DNA from: an uncultured Oscillospiraceae bacterium
Lineage (GTDB): Bacteria > Bacillota > Clostridia > Oscillospirales > Oscillospiraceae
NCBI GenBank assembly: GCA_949935795.1
Contig: CATLFX010000001.1
Span: 1-64,000 of the forward strand
Length of the DNA stretch: 64,000 nt
Direction of reading: 5' to 3'
A model generated the notes under the pieces. The model saw only the letters and a list, made by a program, of their open reading frames with translations, was not told the DNA's origin and did not search any database. Shown piece after piece: positions 19,898 to 29,785 of this stretch (position 1 is its first letter; every line of letters begins with the position of its first letter). The position numbers and the translations under genes are program-made.

Positions 19898-21205
19898 ATG
19901 AAAAAGATCCTGAGCGTTCTCCTGGCCTCCGTCATGGTTCTGGCCATGCTGGCCGGCTGCAGCAGCACCGGCGGCAATGAGAGCAAGGCCCCCGAGAACA
20001 ACACCCCCGCCGGCACCGAGGAGTCCAAGGCTCCCGAGGGCGGCGATCAGCAGTCCGACGGCAAGACCATCACCATGTGGTCCATGTGGTCCTCCGGCGA
20101 GCCCCAGGCCAACGTCATCGAGGAGGCCGCCGCGGCCTACGAGGCCAAGACCGGCGTCAAGGTCAACATCGAGTTCAAGGGCCGCGACGTGAACAAGGTG
20201 CTGTCCGCCTCCCTGGAAGCCAAGGAGGACATCGACATCATCGAGGACGACTACAAGCGCATCGGCACCGTGTACAACAAGTTCACCTACGACCTGACCG
20301 ACATGGCCAAGGCCGCCAACTACGACAGCTTCAGCTACAAGTGCCTCAACGACCAGTCCATCGAGTGGGCCGGTTACCTGAACGCCATCGCCGAGCAGCC
20401 CCAGGTGGGCGGCATCTTCTACGACAAGGACGCCTTTGAGACCGCCGGCATCACCGCCGAGCCCAAGACCTGGGCCGAGTTCCTGGATGTGTGCCAGAAG
20501 CTGAAGGACGCGGGCATCGCCCCCATCGCCCAGGACTCCGCCTACTGCGACTTCGCCTTCTATCACCAGCTGGTCCGCCACCTGGGTGAGGAGAAGATCG
20601 AGGAGCTGGATATGAACGGCGGCTGGAGCGGCACCGCCGCCGAGCAGGCTGCCGACGAGATCATCGACCTGATCAACAAGGGCTACTTCGTGGACGGCGC
20701 TCCCGACGAGTTCCCCTCCAGCGAGAATAAGATCGGCTTCGGCCAGGCCGCCATGATCGTGTGCGCCAACTACGTTACCGCCGAGGTGAACAACAACACC
20801 GGCACCCAGGTCAATTGGGGCCTGTTCAACTACCCCGCCGTGGACGGCGGCGCGGACAACGCCTCCGCTTACGCCGGCGCCAACTCCCTGGCCATCACCA
20901 GCTACAGCGAGAATCCCCAGGAGGCCTTTGACTTCATCATCTTCCTGACCACCGGCGAGTGGGACCAGAAGATGGCTGACACCGCCGCCCAGATCCCCGC
21001 CGACAGCCGCAATAAGGCTCCCGCCGTGCTCAATGGCACCGTGGAGACCCTGCTGGCCGCCGACAAGCCCATGACCTGGTGCGCGGGCATCAGCGCCAAC
21101 GCCGACGTGAAGGACGCCATCAAGTCCCTGTGCGTGGAGCTGTTCGAGGGCAAGTACGCCACCGGCGCCGACTTCTGCGCCGCCCTGGACGCCCTGTACA
21201 AGTAA
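19898..21205 (+). CDS. Carbohydrate ABC transporter substrate-binding lipoprotein
   Basis: Lipobox VLAMLAGCSST; ITMWSMWSSGEPQANVIEEAAAAYEAKTGVKVNIEF family 1 SBP signature. Confidence 0.92.
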   Translation: MKKILSVLLASVMVLAMLAGCSSTGGNESKAPENNTPAGTEESKAPEGGDQQSDGKTITMWSMWSSGEPQANVIEEAAAAYEAKTGVKVNIEFKGRDVNKVLSASLEAKEDIDIIEDDYKRIGTVYNKFTYDLTDMAKAANYDSFSYKCLNDQSIEWAGYLNAIAEQPQVGGIFYDKDAFETAGITAEPKTWAEFLDVCQKLKDAGIAPIAQDSAYCDFAFYHQLVRHLGEEKIEELDMNGGWSGTAAEQAADEIIDLINKGYFVDGAPDEFPSSENKIGFGQAAMIVCANYVTAEVNNNTGTQVNWGLFNYPAVDGGADNASAYAGANSLAITSYSENPQEAFDFIIFLTTGEWDQKMADTAAQIPADSRNKAPAVLNGTVETLLAADKPMTWCAGISANADVKDAIKSLCVELFEGKYATGADFCAALDALYK

Positions 21206-21226
21206 TCTGTTTCAAACCGTCGCGCT

Positions 21227-21260
21227 GGCAGGCGGCGCCACCTCGGCGCCGCCTGCTTTT
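21227..21260 (+). terminator. Intercistronic hairpin/attenuator between SBP and permease genes
   Basis: ggcaggcggcgccacctcggcgccgcctgctttt. Confidence 0.75.
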
Positions 21261-21293
21261 CCTATCTCAGTCAAGAAAGGAGAGAGCATACCC

Positions 21294-22187
21294 ATGCGCA
21301 AAAACAAAGCGATGATCTTTTGGTTTTGTCTGCCCACCCTGCTGTCCCTGGTCATCATGTTCGTCTACCCGGTGTGCCGCACGGTGATCATGAGCTTTTT
21401 CCAGGTTGAGAGCGTCACCGCCACGGTGTCCGAGTGGAGCTTCAACGGCCTGGGCAACTACTTCAAGATCTTCGGCAGCGCCAGCTTCATAACCTCCATG
21501 CGCAACATGCTGCTGATCTGGCTGGTGGGCGGCGTGTTCACCCTGGCCATCGCCATGCTGATGGCGGTGGTGGTGACCAGCGGCATCCGGGGCAAGAAGT
21601 TCTTCCGGGCCGCCATCTACATGCCCAACATCATCAGCGCCGTGGCCCTGGCCACCATGTGGATTCAGTACATCTTCCAGTATGATTACGGACTGCTCAA
21701 CGAGATCGTCCAGCTCTTCGGCGGTGAGAAGGTCAAGTGGCTGGGCACCGACCTGAAGTTCTGGGCCATGACCGGCTCCTTCATCTTCGGCAGCGTGGGC
21801 TATTACATGCTCATCTACATCAGCGGCATCGAGGGCATTCCCCAGGACCTGTACGAGGCCGCCACCATCGACGGCGCGGGCAAGGGCCGCCAGTTCTTCG
21901 ACATCACCCTGCCCCTGCTCAAGGGGGTCATCAAGACCTCCATCACCTTCTGGAGCATTAACGCCACCACCTTCTTCCTGTGGTCCAAGATGTTCTCCCC
22001 CATCGACACCGAGTCGTCCACCATCGTGCCGGTCATCTACCTGTACGACATGGTGTTCGGCGGAAAGGGCATCACCACCCGGGACGCGGGAGCGGGCGCC
22101 GCCGTGGGCGTGGTGCTGACGCTGATTATCATCGCGGTCTATCTGGTCACGGAGCGGCTGTTCCGGGGCAGCGACCTGGAATACTGA
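21294..22187 (+). CDS. Sugar ABC transporter permease (MalF type)
   Basis: Polytopic; EAA loop YEAATIDGAGKGRQFFDITLPLLKG. Confidence 0.92.
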   Translation: MRKNKAMIFWFCLPTLLSLVIMFVYPVCRTVIMSFFQVESVTATVSEWSFNGLGNYFKIFGSASFITSMRNMLLIWLVGGVFTLAIAMLMAVVVTSGIRGKKFFRAAIYMPNIISAVALATMWIQYIFQYDYGLLNEIVQLFGGEKVKWLGTDLKFWAMTGSFIFGSVGYYMLIYISGIEGIPQDLYEAATIDGAGKGRQFFDITLPLLKGVIKTSITFWSINATTFFLWSKMFSPIDTESSTIVPVIYLYDMVFGGKGITTRDAGAGAAVGVVLTLIIIAVYLVTERLFRGSDLEY

Positions 22188-22203
22188 GAGAGGAGGCTGC
22201 GAC

Positions 22204-23049
22204 ATGAAAAAAATCAATTGGAAAAAGGAGCTCCGGCTTCTGCCCGGCTATCTCATCGTATTTATCTGGGTGCTGTTCACCGCTGTGATGCTGTTCTGGA
22301 TTCTGGGGGCCAGCCTGTCCACCTCCCGTGAAATCTACCGGGGTGAGATCTTCCAGTTTGCCAGCGGCTTCCACTGGTCCAACTACGCCGACGCCTGGAA
22401 CGCCCAGAACGTGTCCGTGTTCTTCGGCAACTCCCTGCTCTACTCCGTCATCTCCTGCGTGGGGGTGCTGGCCATCTCCGCCCCGGCGGCCTACGTGCTC
22501 TCCCGCTGGGAGTTCACCGGCGGCAAGGCCCTGCGCATCGGCCTGGTCATCGCCATGAGCGTGCCCGTCATCATGGTCATCATGCCCATCTACTCCCTGT
22601 CCGCCCAGTGGGGCATCAAGGGACGGATACTGCTGGTGGTCCTTTACATTATGCTCCGGGTGCCGTATACTACCATTTACCTGCTGGACTTTTTCTCCAC
22701 CCTGTCCCGCACCTATGAGGAGGCGGCCTATCTGGACGGATGCAGCGGGCCCAACACCTTCCTGAAGATCATGCTGCCCCTGGTCCAGCCCGCCATTGTC
22801 ACCGTGACCATCTTCAACTTCATGTCCGTGTGGAACGAGTTCTTCATGGCCTTGATCTTCACCTCCAGCGAGTCCATGGCCCCCGTGGGCGTGGGACTGC
22901 TGAACATCATCAACTCCATGAAGTACACCGGCAACGTGGGCGGCATGTTCGCGGCGGTCATCATCGTGTTCCTGCCCACCTTCCTGCTGTACATCTTCAT
23001 GTCTGAAAAGATCATCGCCGGCGTGACGGGCGGCGGCGTCAAGGGTTGA
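22204..23049 (+). CDS. Carbohydrate ABC transporter permease (MalG type)
   Basis: EAA loop YEEAAYLDGCSGPNTFLKIMLPLVQPAIVTV; C-terminal EKIIAGVTGGGVKG. Confidence 0.93.
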   Translation: MKKINWKKELRLLPGYLIVFIWVLFTAVMLFWILGASLSTSREIYRGEIFQFASGFHWSNYADAWNAQNVSVFFGNSLLYSVISCVGVLAISAPAAYVLSRWEFTGGKALRIGLVIAMSVPVIMVIMPIYSLSAQWGIKGRILLVVLYIMLRVPYTTIYLLDFFSTLSRTYEEAAYLDGCSGPNTFLKIMLPLVQPAIVTVTIFNFMSVWNEFFMALIFTSSESMAPVGVGLLNIINSMKYTGNVGGMFAAVIIVFLPTFLLYIFMSEKIIAGVTGGGVKG

Positions 23050-23147
23050 TTCTTTAGAGCTTTGATCCGCTGCCAAAGCTGTGCTATCTTTCCGCTTCCC
23101 CACGGCGGCGGCACTGGAAGCGGTATGAGAGGGGAACACTTTCCATT

Positions 23148-25316
23148 ATGGCAGATACAATCAACACAGGCCGGGTCACCATCCCCACCGACGTGGACGT
23201 GGTGCCCGAGACATTGGAGCTTCTCAAGCGCTGGGGGGCGGACGCCATCCGGGACTGCGACGGCACCGATTACCCCGAGGAGCTGAAGGGAGTGGACGCC
23301 AAGGTCTACTCCACCTACTACACCACCCGGAAGGACAACGCCTGGGCCAAAGCCAACCCGGACGAGGTCCAGCAGTGCTACATCATGACCGGCTTTCACA
23401 CCGCGGCGGGGGGCCCCCTGTCCATCCCTCTGATGCAGGGCATCAGCACCGAGCTGATGCAGGTGAACGCCCGGGACGACGTCAAGCGCTGGTGGGAGGT
23501 GGTGGACCGCACCACAGGAGAGCCCATCCCGCCGGAGGCGTGGAAGTACGACGGGGAGACGGGCTGCGTGGTGGTCGGCGCCCCGGAGGAATTCCACGAC
23601 TATACGGTGAGCTTTCTGGCCTACCTGATCTGGGACCCGGTGCATATGTACAACGCGGTCACCAACGGCTGGAAGGACTTTGAGCACCAGATCACCTTCG
23701 ACGTGCGCCAGCCCAAGACCCGCAAATTCACCATGGACCGGCTGCGGAAATTCATCGCCGATCATCCCTATGTGAACGTCATCCGCTACACCACCTTTTT
23801 CCACCAGTTTACCCTGGTGTTCGACGAGCTGAAGCGGGAGAAGTATGTGGACTGGTACGGCTATTCCGCCTCGGTGTCCCCCTATATCCTGGAGAAGTTT
23901 GAAAAAGAGGCGGGCTACCCCTTCCGGCCCGAGTTCATCATTGACCAGGGCTACTACAACAACCAGTACCGGGTCCCCTCCAAGGAGTACAAGGACTTCA
24001 TGGCCTTCCAGCGCCGGGAGGTGGCCGCTTTGGCCCGCGAGATGGTGGACATCACCCACGAGCTGGGCAAGGAGGCCATGATGTTCCTGGGGGACCACTG
24101 GATCGGTACCGAGCCTTACATGGACGAGTTCAAATCCATCGGGCTGGACGCGGTGGTGGGTTCTGTCGGCAACGGCTCCACCCTGCGCCTCATCTCCGAT
24201 ATCCCAGGGGTGAGGTACACCGAGGGCCGGTTCCTGCCCTATTTCTTCCCGGACACCTTCCACGAGGGGGGAGACCCCGTCCGGGAGGCCAAGGAGAACT
24301 GGGTCACCGCCCGCCGGGCCATCCTGCGCAAGCCCATCGACCGCATCGGCTACGGCGGCTACCTCAAGCTGGCCTGCCAGTTTCCCGAGTTCATCGACTA
24401 TGTGGAGAGCGTGTGCCGCGAGTTCCGGGAGCTGTACGGCAACATCAAGGGGACTACGCCCTACTGCGTCAAGACGGTGGCCGTCCTCAACAGCTGGGGC
24501 CGGGCCCGGTCCTGGGGCTGCCACATGGTCCACCACGCCCTGTATCAGAAGCAGAACTACTCCTATGCCGGGGTGATCGAGGCCCTGTCCGGCGCGCCCT
24601 ACGACGTGCGCTTCCTCAGCTTTGACGAGGTGAAGGCGGACCCCCATGCGCTGGACGGGGTGGACGTGCTCATCAACGTGGGAGACGGGGACACCGCCCA
24701 CACCGGCGGGGCCGTCTGGGAGGACCCGGCGGTATCGGCGGCGGTCAAGCGGTTTGTCTACCAGGGCGGCGGCCTCATCGGTGTGGGCGAGCCCGCCGGC
24801 CACCAGTACCAGGGCCGCTACCTCCAGCTGGCCGGGGTGCTGGGGGTGGAGAAGGAGACAGGCTTCACCCTGAATTACGACAAGTACAACTGGGAGGAGC
24901 ACCCGGACCACTTTATCCTGGCGGACTGCCGGGGAGAGGTAGACTTCGGCGAGGGCAAGAAGAGCATGTACGCCCTGCCGGGGGCCCAGGTCCTGATTCA
25001 GCGGGACAAGGAGGTCCAGCTGGCGGTCAACGAGTACGGCCGGGGCCGGGCGGTGTACATCTCCGGCCTGCCCTACTCCTTCGCCAACAGCCGCCTGCTC
25101 CACCGGGCGGTGCTGTGGTCCGCCCACAGCGAGGACCAGCTGAACCTGTGGCTGTCTGCCAACTGCAATGTGGACGTCCACGCCTACGTGAAGAACGGGA
25201 AGTTCTGCGTGGTCAACAACACCTATGAGCCCCAGTCCACCACGGTGTACCGGGGAGACGGGTCCAGCTTCCCCCTGGAGCTGGCCGCCAACGAAATCCG
25301 TTGGTACGAGATCTGA
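23148..25316 (+). CDS. GH112 1,3-beta-galactosyl-N-acetylhexosamine phosphorylase (lacto-N-biose/galacto-N-biose phosphorylase family)
   Basis: GRVTIPTDVDVVPETLELLKRWGADAIRDCDGTDYPEEL, LGDHWIGTEPYMDEFKSIGLDAVVGSVGNGSTLRLISDIPGVRYTEGRFLPYFFPDTFHEGGDP match GH112 as recalled; acceptor specificity not predictable here. Confidence 0.9.
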   Translation: MADTINTGRVTIPTDVDVVPETLELLKRWGADAIRDCDGTDYPEELKGVDAKVYSTYYTTRKDNAWAKANPDEVQQCYIMTGFHTAAGGPLSIPLMQGISTELMQVNARDDVKRWWEVVDRTTGEPIPPEAWKYDGETGCVVVGAPEEFHDYTVSFLAYLIWDPVHMYNAVTNGWKDFEHQITFDVRQPKTRKFTMDRLRKFIADHPYVNVIRYTTFFHQFTLVFDELKREKYVDWYGYSASVSPYILEKFEKEAGYPFRPEFIIDQGYYNNQYRVPSKEYKDFMAFQRREVAALAREMVDITHELGKEAMMFLGDHWIGTEPYMDEFKSIGLDAVVGSVGNGSTLRLISDIPGVRYTEGRFLPYFFPDTFHEGGDPVREAKENWVTARRAILRKPIDRIGYGGYLKLACQFPEFIDYVESVCREFRELYGNIKGTTPYCVKTVAVLNSWGRARSWGCHMVHHALYQKQNYSYAGVIEALSGAPYDVRFLSFDEVKADPHALDGVDVLINVGDGDTAHTGGAVWEDPAVSAAVKRFVYQGGGLIGVGEPAGHQYQGRYLQLAGVLGVEKETGFTLNYDKYNWEEHPDHFILADCRGEVDFGEGKKSMYALPGAQVLIQRDKEVQLAVNEYGRGRAVYISGLPYSFANSRLLHRAVLWSAHSEDQLNLWLSANCNVDVHAYVKNGKFCVVNNTYEPQSTTVYRGDGSSFPLELAANEIRWYEI

Positions 25317-25326
25317 CAAAGCGAGT

Positions 25327-25358
25327 ACCGGCCGGGCCCTGACGGGTCCGGCCGGTTT
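25327..25358 (+). terminator. Terminator after GH112 gene
   Basis: ccggccgggccctgacgggtccggccggttt. Confidence 0.75.
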
Positions 25359-25533
25359 CTATCTCAGGAGTCACAGCGGCCTTGGCCGGGGAGAAAACCC
25401 GCGCCGCCGGACACATGGAAGGATCTTCCTTCGGCATCCGAAACTGCGCCCCCCAGGAACGAATTTGATTGACAGGCCGGGGGACTTACCGTATAATGAA
25501 GTGGTCAGTGAGATTATGGAAGGAGAGAACAGA

Positions 25534-26589
25534 ATGAAGCAGTTTTACGGCATGAGCCGGCGGGGCAGCCTGGATGAGGCGCTTCAAGGGCTCTATCAAC
25601 CGCAGTTCATTATGCTGTTTTCGAATAAAGACCAGTTTGAGGACCATGTTGCGGAGCTGGAGAAGCGTTTCCCCGGCGTGCCCAGCATCGGCTGCATCGG
25701 CATGAGCTATCAGCTGAGCGTGGCGGAGAACGGCGTGGGCGTGGTGGCCTTCTGCGACGGGGTCACCGCCGCCGCCGACGTGCTGGAGCATGTGTCCACC
25801 ATGCCGGTGAAGTACATACAGCGCCTGGAGCGGGATATGAAAACGGTGGGCGGGTCCGAGCGGGACACGGTGTGCATCGACTTCTGCGCCGGAAACGACG
25901 CCTGCGTGCTCACCACCATCTACACGGCCCTGCGCAAGCGGGGCATCTCCCTGATGGGGGGCACCGGCGACCAGGGCCGGGTGTCCGCCAACGGGCGGGT
26001 CTATGAGGACGCGGTGGCCTACGGCCTGGTCCGCAACCAGCACGGCCGGATCAAGACCTATAAGGAGAACATCTACCACCAGCTGGGGGACTACCGTTTT
26101 GTGGCCTCCGGCACCGACCGGCCCAACTACATCCTGGGGGCGCTGAACGGCAAGAGCGCCAAGCAGGTATACAAGGATATCCTCCATGTCACCGACGAGG
26201 AGATTCTCACCCGGACCTTCCAAAATCCCTTCGGCAAGCTCAACGGGGACGACACCTGCATCATCTCCATCAAGGAGGTCCAGGGCAATTCCCTGGCCTG
26301 CTTCCGGCAGGTGAACGACTCCGACGTGCTCCTGCTGCTGGAGCTGGGGGATTACCGGGCCATCGTCCAGGACACCATCCGCCAGATCTGCATGGACTTC
26401 CCCCGGCGGTCCGCCATTTTCTCGGTGAACTGCCTGTTCCGCTATAAGCTGTTCTCTGAGCAGGGCTATATGCAGGACTACCTGCGGGATATGTCGGCTT
26501 TGGGGAATCACGCGGGCTTTGTGGGCTACGGGGAGCACTACAACAACCGGTTTGTCAACCAGTCCATGACCTGCGTGGTCTTTGAATAA
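25534..26589 (+). CDS. FIST sensor domain protein
   Basis: 351 aa; [75 protein letters not shown]; soluble. Confidence 0.82.
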   Translation: MKQFYGMSRRGSLDEALQGLYQPQFIMLFSNKDQFEDHVAELEKRFPGVPSIGCIGMSYQLSVAENGVGVVAFCDGVTAAADVLEHVSTMPVKYIQRLERDMKTVGGSERDTVCIDFCAGNDACVLTTIYTALRKRGISLMGGTGDQGRVSANGRVYEDAVAYGLVRNQHGRIKTYKENIYHQLGDYRFVASGTDRPNYILGALNGKSAKQVYKDILHVTDEEILTRTFQNPFGKLNGDDTCIISIKEVQGNSLACFRQVNDSDVLLLLELGDYRAIVQDTIRQICMDFPRRSAIFSVNCLFRYKLFSEQGYMQDYLRDMSALGNHAGFVGYGEHYNNRFVNQSMTCVVFE

Positions 26590-26603
26590 AGGAGGGGTCG
26601 GCC

Positions 26604-27545
26604 ATGCTGTTGAAGAAAAGGGACCAGCGCGCCCGGGAGGCACAGGAGCAAAAGAGCCTGTACCCGGTGCTCCACGTGGCGGGCAGCCTGAAGGAGTATC
26701 AGAAGGAGCTGGTGAAAAAAGAGGTGGCCTCCCTGTGGGAGCTGGGCCAGGTGGGCAACTCCTTCTCCGATGTGCTGCGGGAGGGGGACCAGTTCCAGGC
26801 CAAGCTCCAGGAGCTGGGGGAGTCCTTCTCCAGCATCAGCCAGACGGCGGAGCAGTTCAGCCAGGTCCGGGATGAGATCGGCCAGTCGGTGGAGCAGGCC
26901 CGGAGTCAGATGGGAGACCTGGGGCAGGTGTCCGGGGAGGTGCAGAAGTCCTTCGACACCATGACGGAGACCTTTACCCATCTGGAGTCTGCCATCCGGG
27001 GCATCCAGCAGTCCATGGGCAAGATCGTGTCCATCGCGGAGCAGACCAACATCCTGGCCATCAACGCCTCCATTGAGGCGGCCCGGGCCGGGCAGGAGGG
27101 CCGGGGCTTCGCGGTGGTGGCCACCCAGGTCAAGACGCTGGCGGAGGAGATCAAGGCGCTGGCGGGCGAGGTGGACAGCGGCGTCAACGACGTGGAGGTC
27201 CGGGCGGGAGAGCTGAGCCAGAGCATCTCCACCGCGGAGCAGACCCTGGCCCAGAGCACCTCCATCGTGGGGGCGACCGAGGGGAGCTTTGAGAAGATCA
27301 ACGCCGCAGCGGAGGGCGCCGTGGCCGTTCAGGGCGGCATAGCCGGAGTCATTCAGTCCTCCCTGGGGGAGCTGCAGACGCTGTGCCAGTTCTTTGACGG
27401 CATCAAAGGCCGCTACCAGGAGGTGGTCAAGCATATTGACTCGGCCAGCCGCCTGGGCACCACCAAGAGCGCCATGTTCGAGGATATGGACAACATGATC
27501 TCCCAGATTCCGCCCCTGATCAGCGATCTGGAGTCCGGGAATTGA
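26604..27545 (+). CDS. Cytosolic methyl-accepting chemotaxis protein signalling domain (no TM)
   Basis: [42 protein letters not shown]; no hydrophobic segment. Confidence 0.93.
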   Translation: MLLKKRDQRAREAQEQKSLYPVLHVAGSLKEYQKELVKKEVASLWELGQVGNSFSDVLREGDQFQAKLQELGESFSSISQTAEQFSQVRDEIGQSVEQARSQMGDLGQVSGEVQKSFDTMTETFTHLESAIRGIQQSMGKIVSIAEQTNILAINASIEAARAGQEGRGFAVVATQVKTLAEEIKALAGEVDSGVNDVEVRAGELSQSISTAEQTLAQSTSIVGATEGSFEKINAAAEGAVAVQGGIAGVIQSSLGELQTLCQFFDGIKGRYQEVVKHIDSASRLGTTKSAMFEDMDNMISQIPPLISDLESGN

Positions 27546-27570
27546 GAGCCTGTATCACAGGAAACCAGCG

Positions 27571-27612
27571 GATCCGTCCGGCTTGGAGCTTTCCGAGCCG
27601 GACGGGTCTTTT
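27571..27612 (+). terminator. Terminator after the FIST-MCP pair
   Basis: gatccgtccggcttggagctttccgagccggacgggtctttt. Confidence 0.8.
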
Positions 27613-27687
27613 GCGCCTGTGAGAAAAGAGAATAGAAATGTCCTGATTTGAGCAGAATAGGGGGTATTCCAGGGAAAGGAGCCCGCT

Positions 27688-27879
27688 ATGGCAGCGTTAG
27701 AATTTCACACGCCGGCGTCCACCGTCCGCATTCACGACGACTGGGTGGAGCCGGTCACCGACAGCCGCATCTCCGAGCTGAGCCGTATCGTGTCGGCGTC
27801 CTACCGCCGGAGAGCGCAAGCTGAGCCGGGCGGGGCTGCGGCCGCCTTCCGGGCGGCTGGCAAGGGGCGGGAGGTGTAG
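27688..27879 (+). CDS. Small protein of unknown function (63 aa) upstream of serine recombinase
   Basis: RBS aaaggagc 6-7 nt before ATG; MAALEFHTPASTVRIHDDWVEPVTDSRISELSRIVSASYRRR... Confidence 0.5.
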   Translation: MAALEFHTPASTVRIHDDWVEPVTDSRISELSRIVSASYRRRAQAEPGGAAAAFRAAGKGREV

Positions 27880-27949
27880 CTTTTTGTCGATTCTTGGGAA
27901 AATAAATTGAAATTCTGAAACCGCGGCCGTATAATAAATGGAGGAATCC

Positions 27950-29488
27950 ATGGAGCAGTACGTCAAATATCTCCGAAAATCCCGGTTTGACCGGGACTAC
28001 GCCGAGCTGAGCGTGGAGGAGACGCTGAAGCGGCACGAGGCCATCCTGGACAAGCTGGCGGCGGACCGGGGCTATCCCGTGGTCAAGACCTACTACGAGG
28101 TGGTGTCCGGCGAGTCCATCGCGGCCCGGCCGGAGATCCAGAAGTTGCTGGAGGAGGTGGGTGCGGGACTGTACGCCGGTGTGCTGGTGGTGGACCTGGA
28201 GCGCCTGGCCAGAGGCAACGGGGCGGACCAGGCATACATCAGCCAGGTCTTTCAGTTTTCCGGCACCAAGATCATCACCCCCCTCAAGGTATACGACCCC
28301 AGCAACGAGTTCGACGAGGAGTATTTTGAGTTCGGCCTGTTCATGAGCAGGCGGGAGTACAAGACCATCAACCGCCGCCTGATCCGGGGGCGGGAGAGCT
28401 CGGCGTCCGAGGGGAAGTACATCAGCAGCATCGCCCCTTACGGGTACAACAAGGTGAAGCTGCCCCATGAGAAGGGGTTTACCCTGGAGCCCCACCCGGA
28501 GGAGGCCCCGGTGGTCCAAAAGATATTCTCCCTGTTCCTGGACCAGGCCGGGACTAAAGTCATCGCCAATTACCTCAACGACCATGGCGTTCCCACCAGG
28601 CACGGCGGCCTGTGGACCTATTCCACCATCTCCAACATCCTCACCAACCCCGTCTACATGGGGAAGATACGCCGGGGCTGGAGGCAGCAGATCAAGCGGA
28701 TGGAGCGGGGGCAGGTGGTCAAGCGCTGCAAGCAGCACAAAAACGTGGAGGACTACCGCCTGTTTGACGGCCTTCACCCCGCCCTGATCTCAGAGGAGCA
28801 GTTCGCCCGCGCCCAGGAGATCCGGGCCGGCCGCCAGCCCAGCGCCAGGGTGCGGGACGAGTTTGTCCTGCAAAACGCCTTTGCCGGTCTGCTTTACTGC
28901 GGCGTCTGCGGAAAGCGGGTGGGGCGCACCACCCAGTCGGCCCGGCGGGGGGGCGGCCCACGGCTGAAATGCGTCAATATGCGGGCCTGCCGCAACGCCA
29001 GCGCGGACTACGGCGTGGTGGAACGGGAGATCATCGCGGCCCTCCGCGCCTGGCTGGAGGGCTACCGGGTGCGGATCGAGACCACCGGCTTTGCCCAGGA
29101 GATCGCGGAGCAGAAGACCCTCCAGGCCCAGCACGGCGCGGAGCTGGCCAGGCTGGAGCGGCAGCTGGACAACGCCTTCGACCTGGTGGAGCAGGGGGCG
29201 TACACCCTGGAGGTGTTTCAGGCCCGGCGGGAGAAGCTGAACGCTGCCATTGCCCAGGAGAAAGCGCGGCGGGACCGCGCCCAGGCGGCGGTGGAGCGGC
29301 TGGAGTCCGCCCAGTCCTGCCAGTCGCGGCTGGTCCCCCAGACCGAGCAGCTGCTGGAGAGCTACGATCAGATGACAAATCAGGAGCGAAACGAGCTGTT
29401 GAAGTCCATTTTGAAGCGAATTGAGTATAAAAAAGGAGACGACGGGAGGATCGAGATCGACCTGTACCCCAGGCTTCCCCAGCTTTAG
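27950..29488 (+). CDS. Large serine recombinase (resolvase domain, recombinase domain, Zn ribbon, coiled coil)
   Basis: MEQYVKYLRKSRFDRDYAELS...VLVVDLERLARGNGADQAYI...APYGYNKV...GTKVIANYLNDHGVPTRHGGLWTYSTISNILTNPVYMGKI...LLYCGVCGKRVGR. Confidence 0.94.
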   Translation: MEQYVKYLRKSRFDRDYAELSVEETLKRHEAILDKLAADRGYPVVKTYYEVVSGESIAARPEIQKLLEEVGAGLYAGVLVVDLERLARGNGADQAYISQVFQFSGTKIITPLKVYDPSNEFDEEYFEFGLFMSRREYKTINRRLIRGRESSASEGKYISSIAPYGYNKVKLPHEKGFTLEPHPEEAPVVQKIFSLFLDQAGTKVIANYLNDHGVPTRHGGLWTYSTISNILTNPVYMGKIRRGWRQQIKRMERGQVVKRCKQHKNVEDYRLFDGLHPALISEEQFARAQEIRAGRQPSARVRDEFVLQNAFAGLLYCGVCGKRVGRTTQSARRGGGPRLKCVNMRACRNASADYGVVEREIIAALRAWLEGYRVRIETTGFAQEIAEQKTLQAQHGAELARLERQLDNAFDLVEQGAYTLEVFQARREKLNAAIAQEKARRDRAQAAVERLESAQSCQSRLVPQTEQLLESYDQMTNQERNELLKSILKRIEYKKGDDGRIEIDLYPRLPQL

Positions 29489-29596
29489 GCCCTCTGCCGG
29501 TATCATGGACCCACACATGTTCTGGTGGATGATCCCACCAGCGGCTACGGCATCTATGTGGGGCGTATGCTCCAGCAGTGTGATAACACACAGTAA
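29489..29596 (+). pseudogene. spoIVB: 3' fragment of spoIVB (SpoIVB C-terminus), abutting the recombinase stop codon
   Basis: In-frame translation ALCRYHGPTHVLVDDPTSGYGIYVGRMLQQCDNTQ*; THVLVDDPTSGYGI..ML aligns with the recalled SpoIVB C-terminus ([23 protein letters not shown]); directly upstream of spo0A as in canonical spoIVB-spo0A synteny. Confidence 0.87.
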
Positions 29597-29637
29597 TTTT
29601 CTGAATTTGTGATTCCAAAGCCTGGCCGCGCCCCTTT

Positions 29638-29656
29638 TTCGACAGCAGATGTCGAA
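29638..29656. promoter_or_regulatory. Pair of inverted Spo0A (0A) box cores upstream of spo0A
   Basis: TTCGACA-gcaga-TGTCGAA; both arms match the 0A box core TGNCGAA. Confidence 0.65.
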
Positions 29657-29785
29657 GAAAACTTTGGTAAAATGTGGAAAACTATCTTGCCATCTGGGGG
29701 AATCTGTGGTATTTTAAGAGCATACCAAATATTGGTAAAACTGACCGTTAATCCACAGGTCATGGGACCGGAAAGGAATAGGAGC

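Noticed and set aside
22728-25319. 863-aa minus-strand ORF opposite the GH112 gene (and similar long ORFs at 8741-10591, 11290-12966, 31166-33418, 36659-38434, 40919-42601, 45669-47651, 48982-51390, 59435-61057)
   Set aside because: Antisense shadow ORFs caused by high GC3 codon bias; compositions are Gly/His/Val/Leu-rich with no recognisable domains, and the opposite strand encodes clear conserved proteins.
27550-29780. Prophage or ICE around the serine recombinase
   Set aside because: No phage structural, conjugation or replication genes flank it within the window; only the recombinase and one small ORF are seen.
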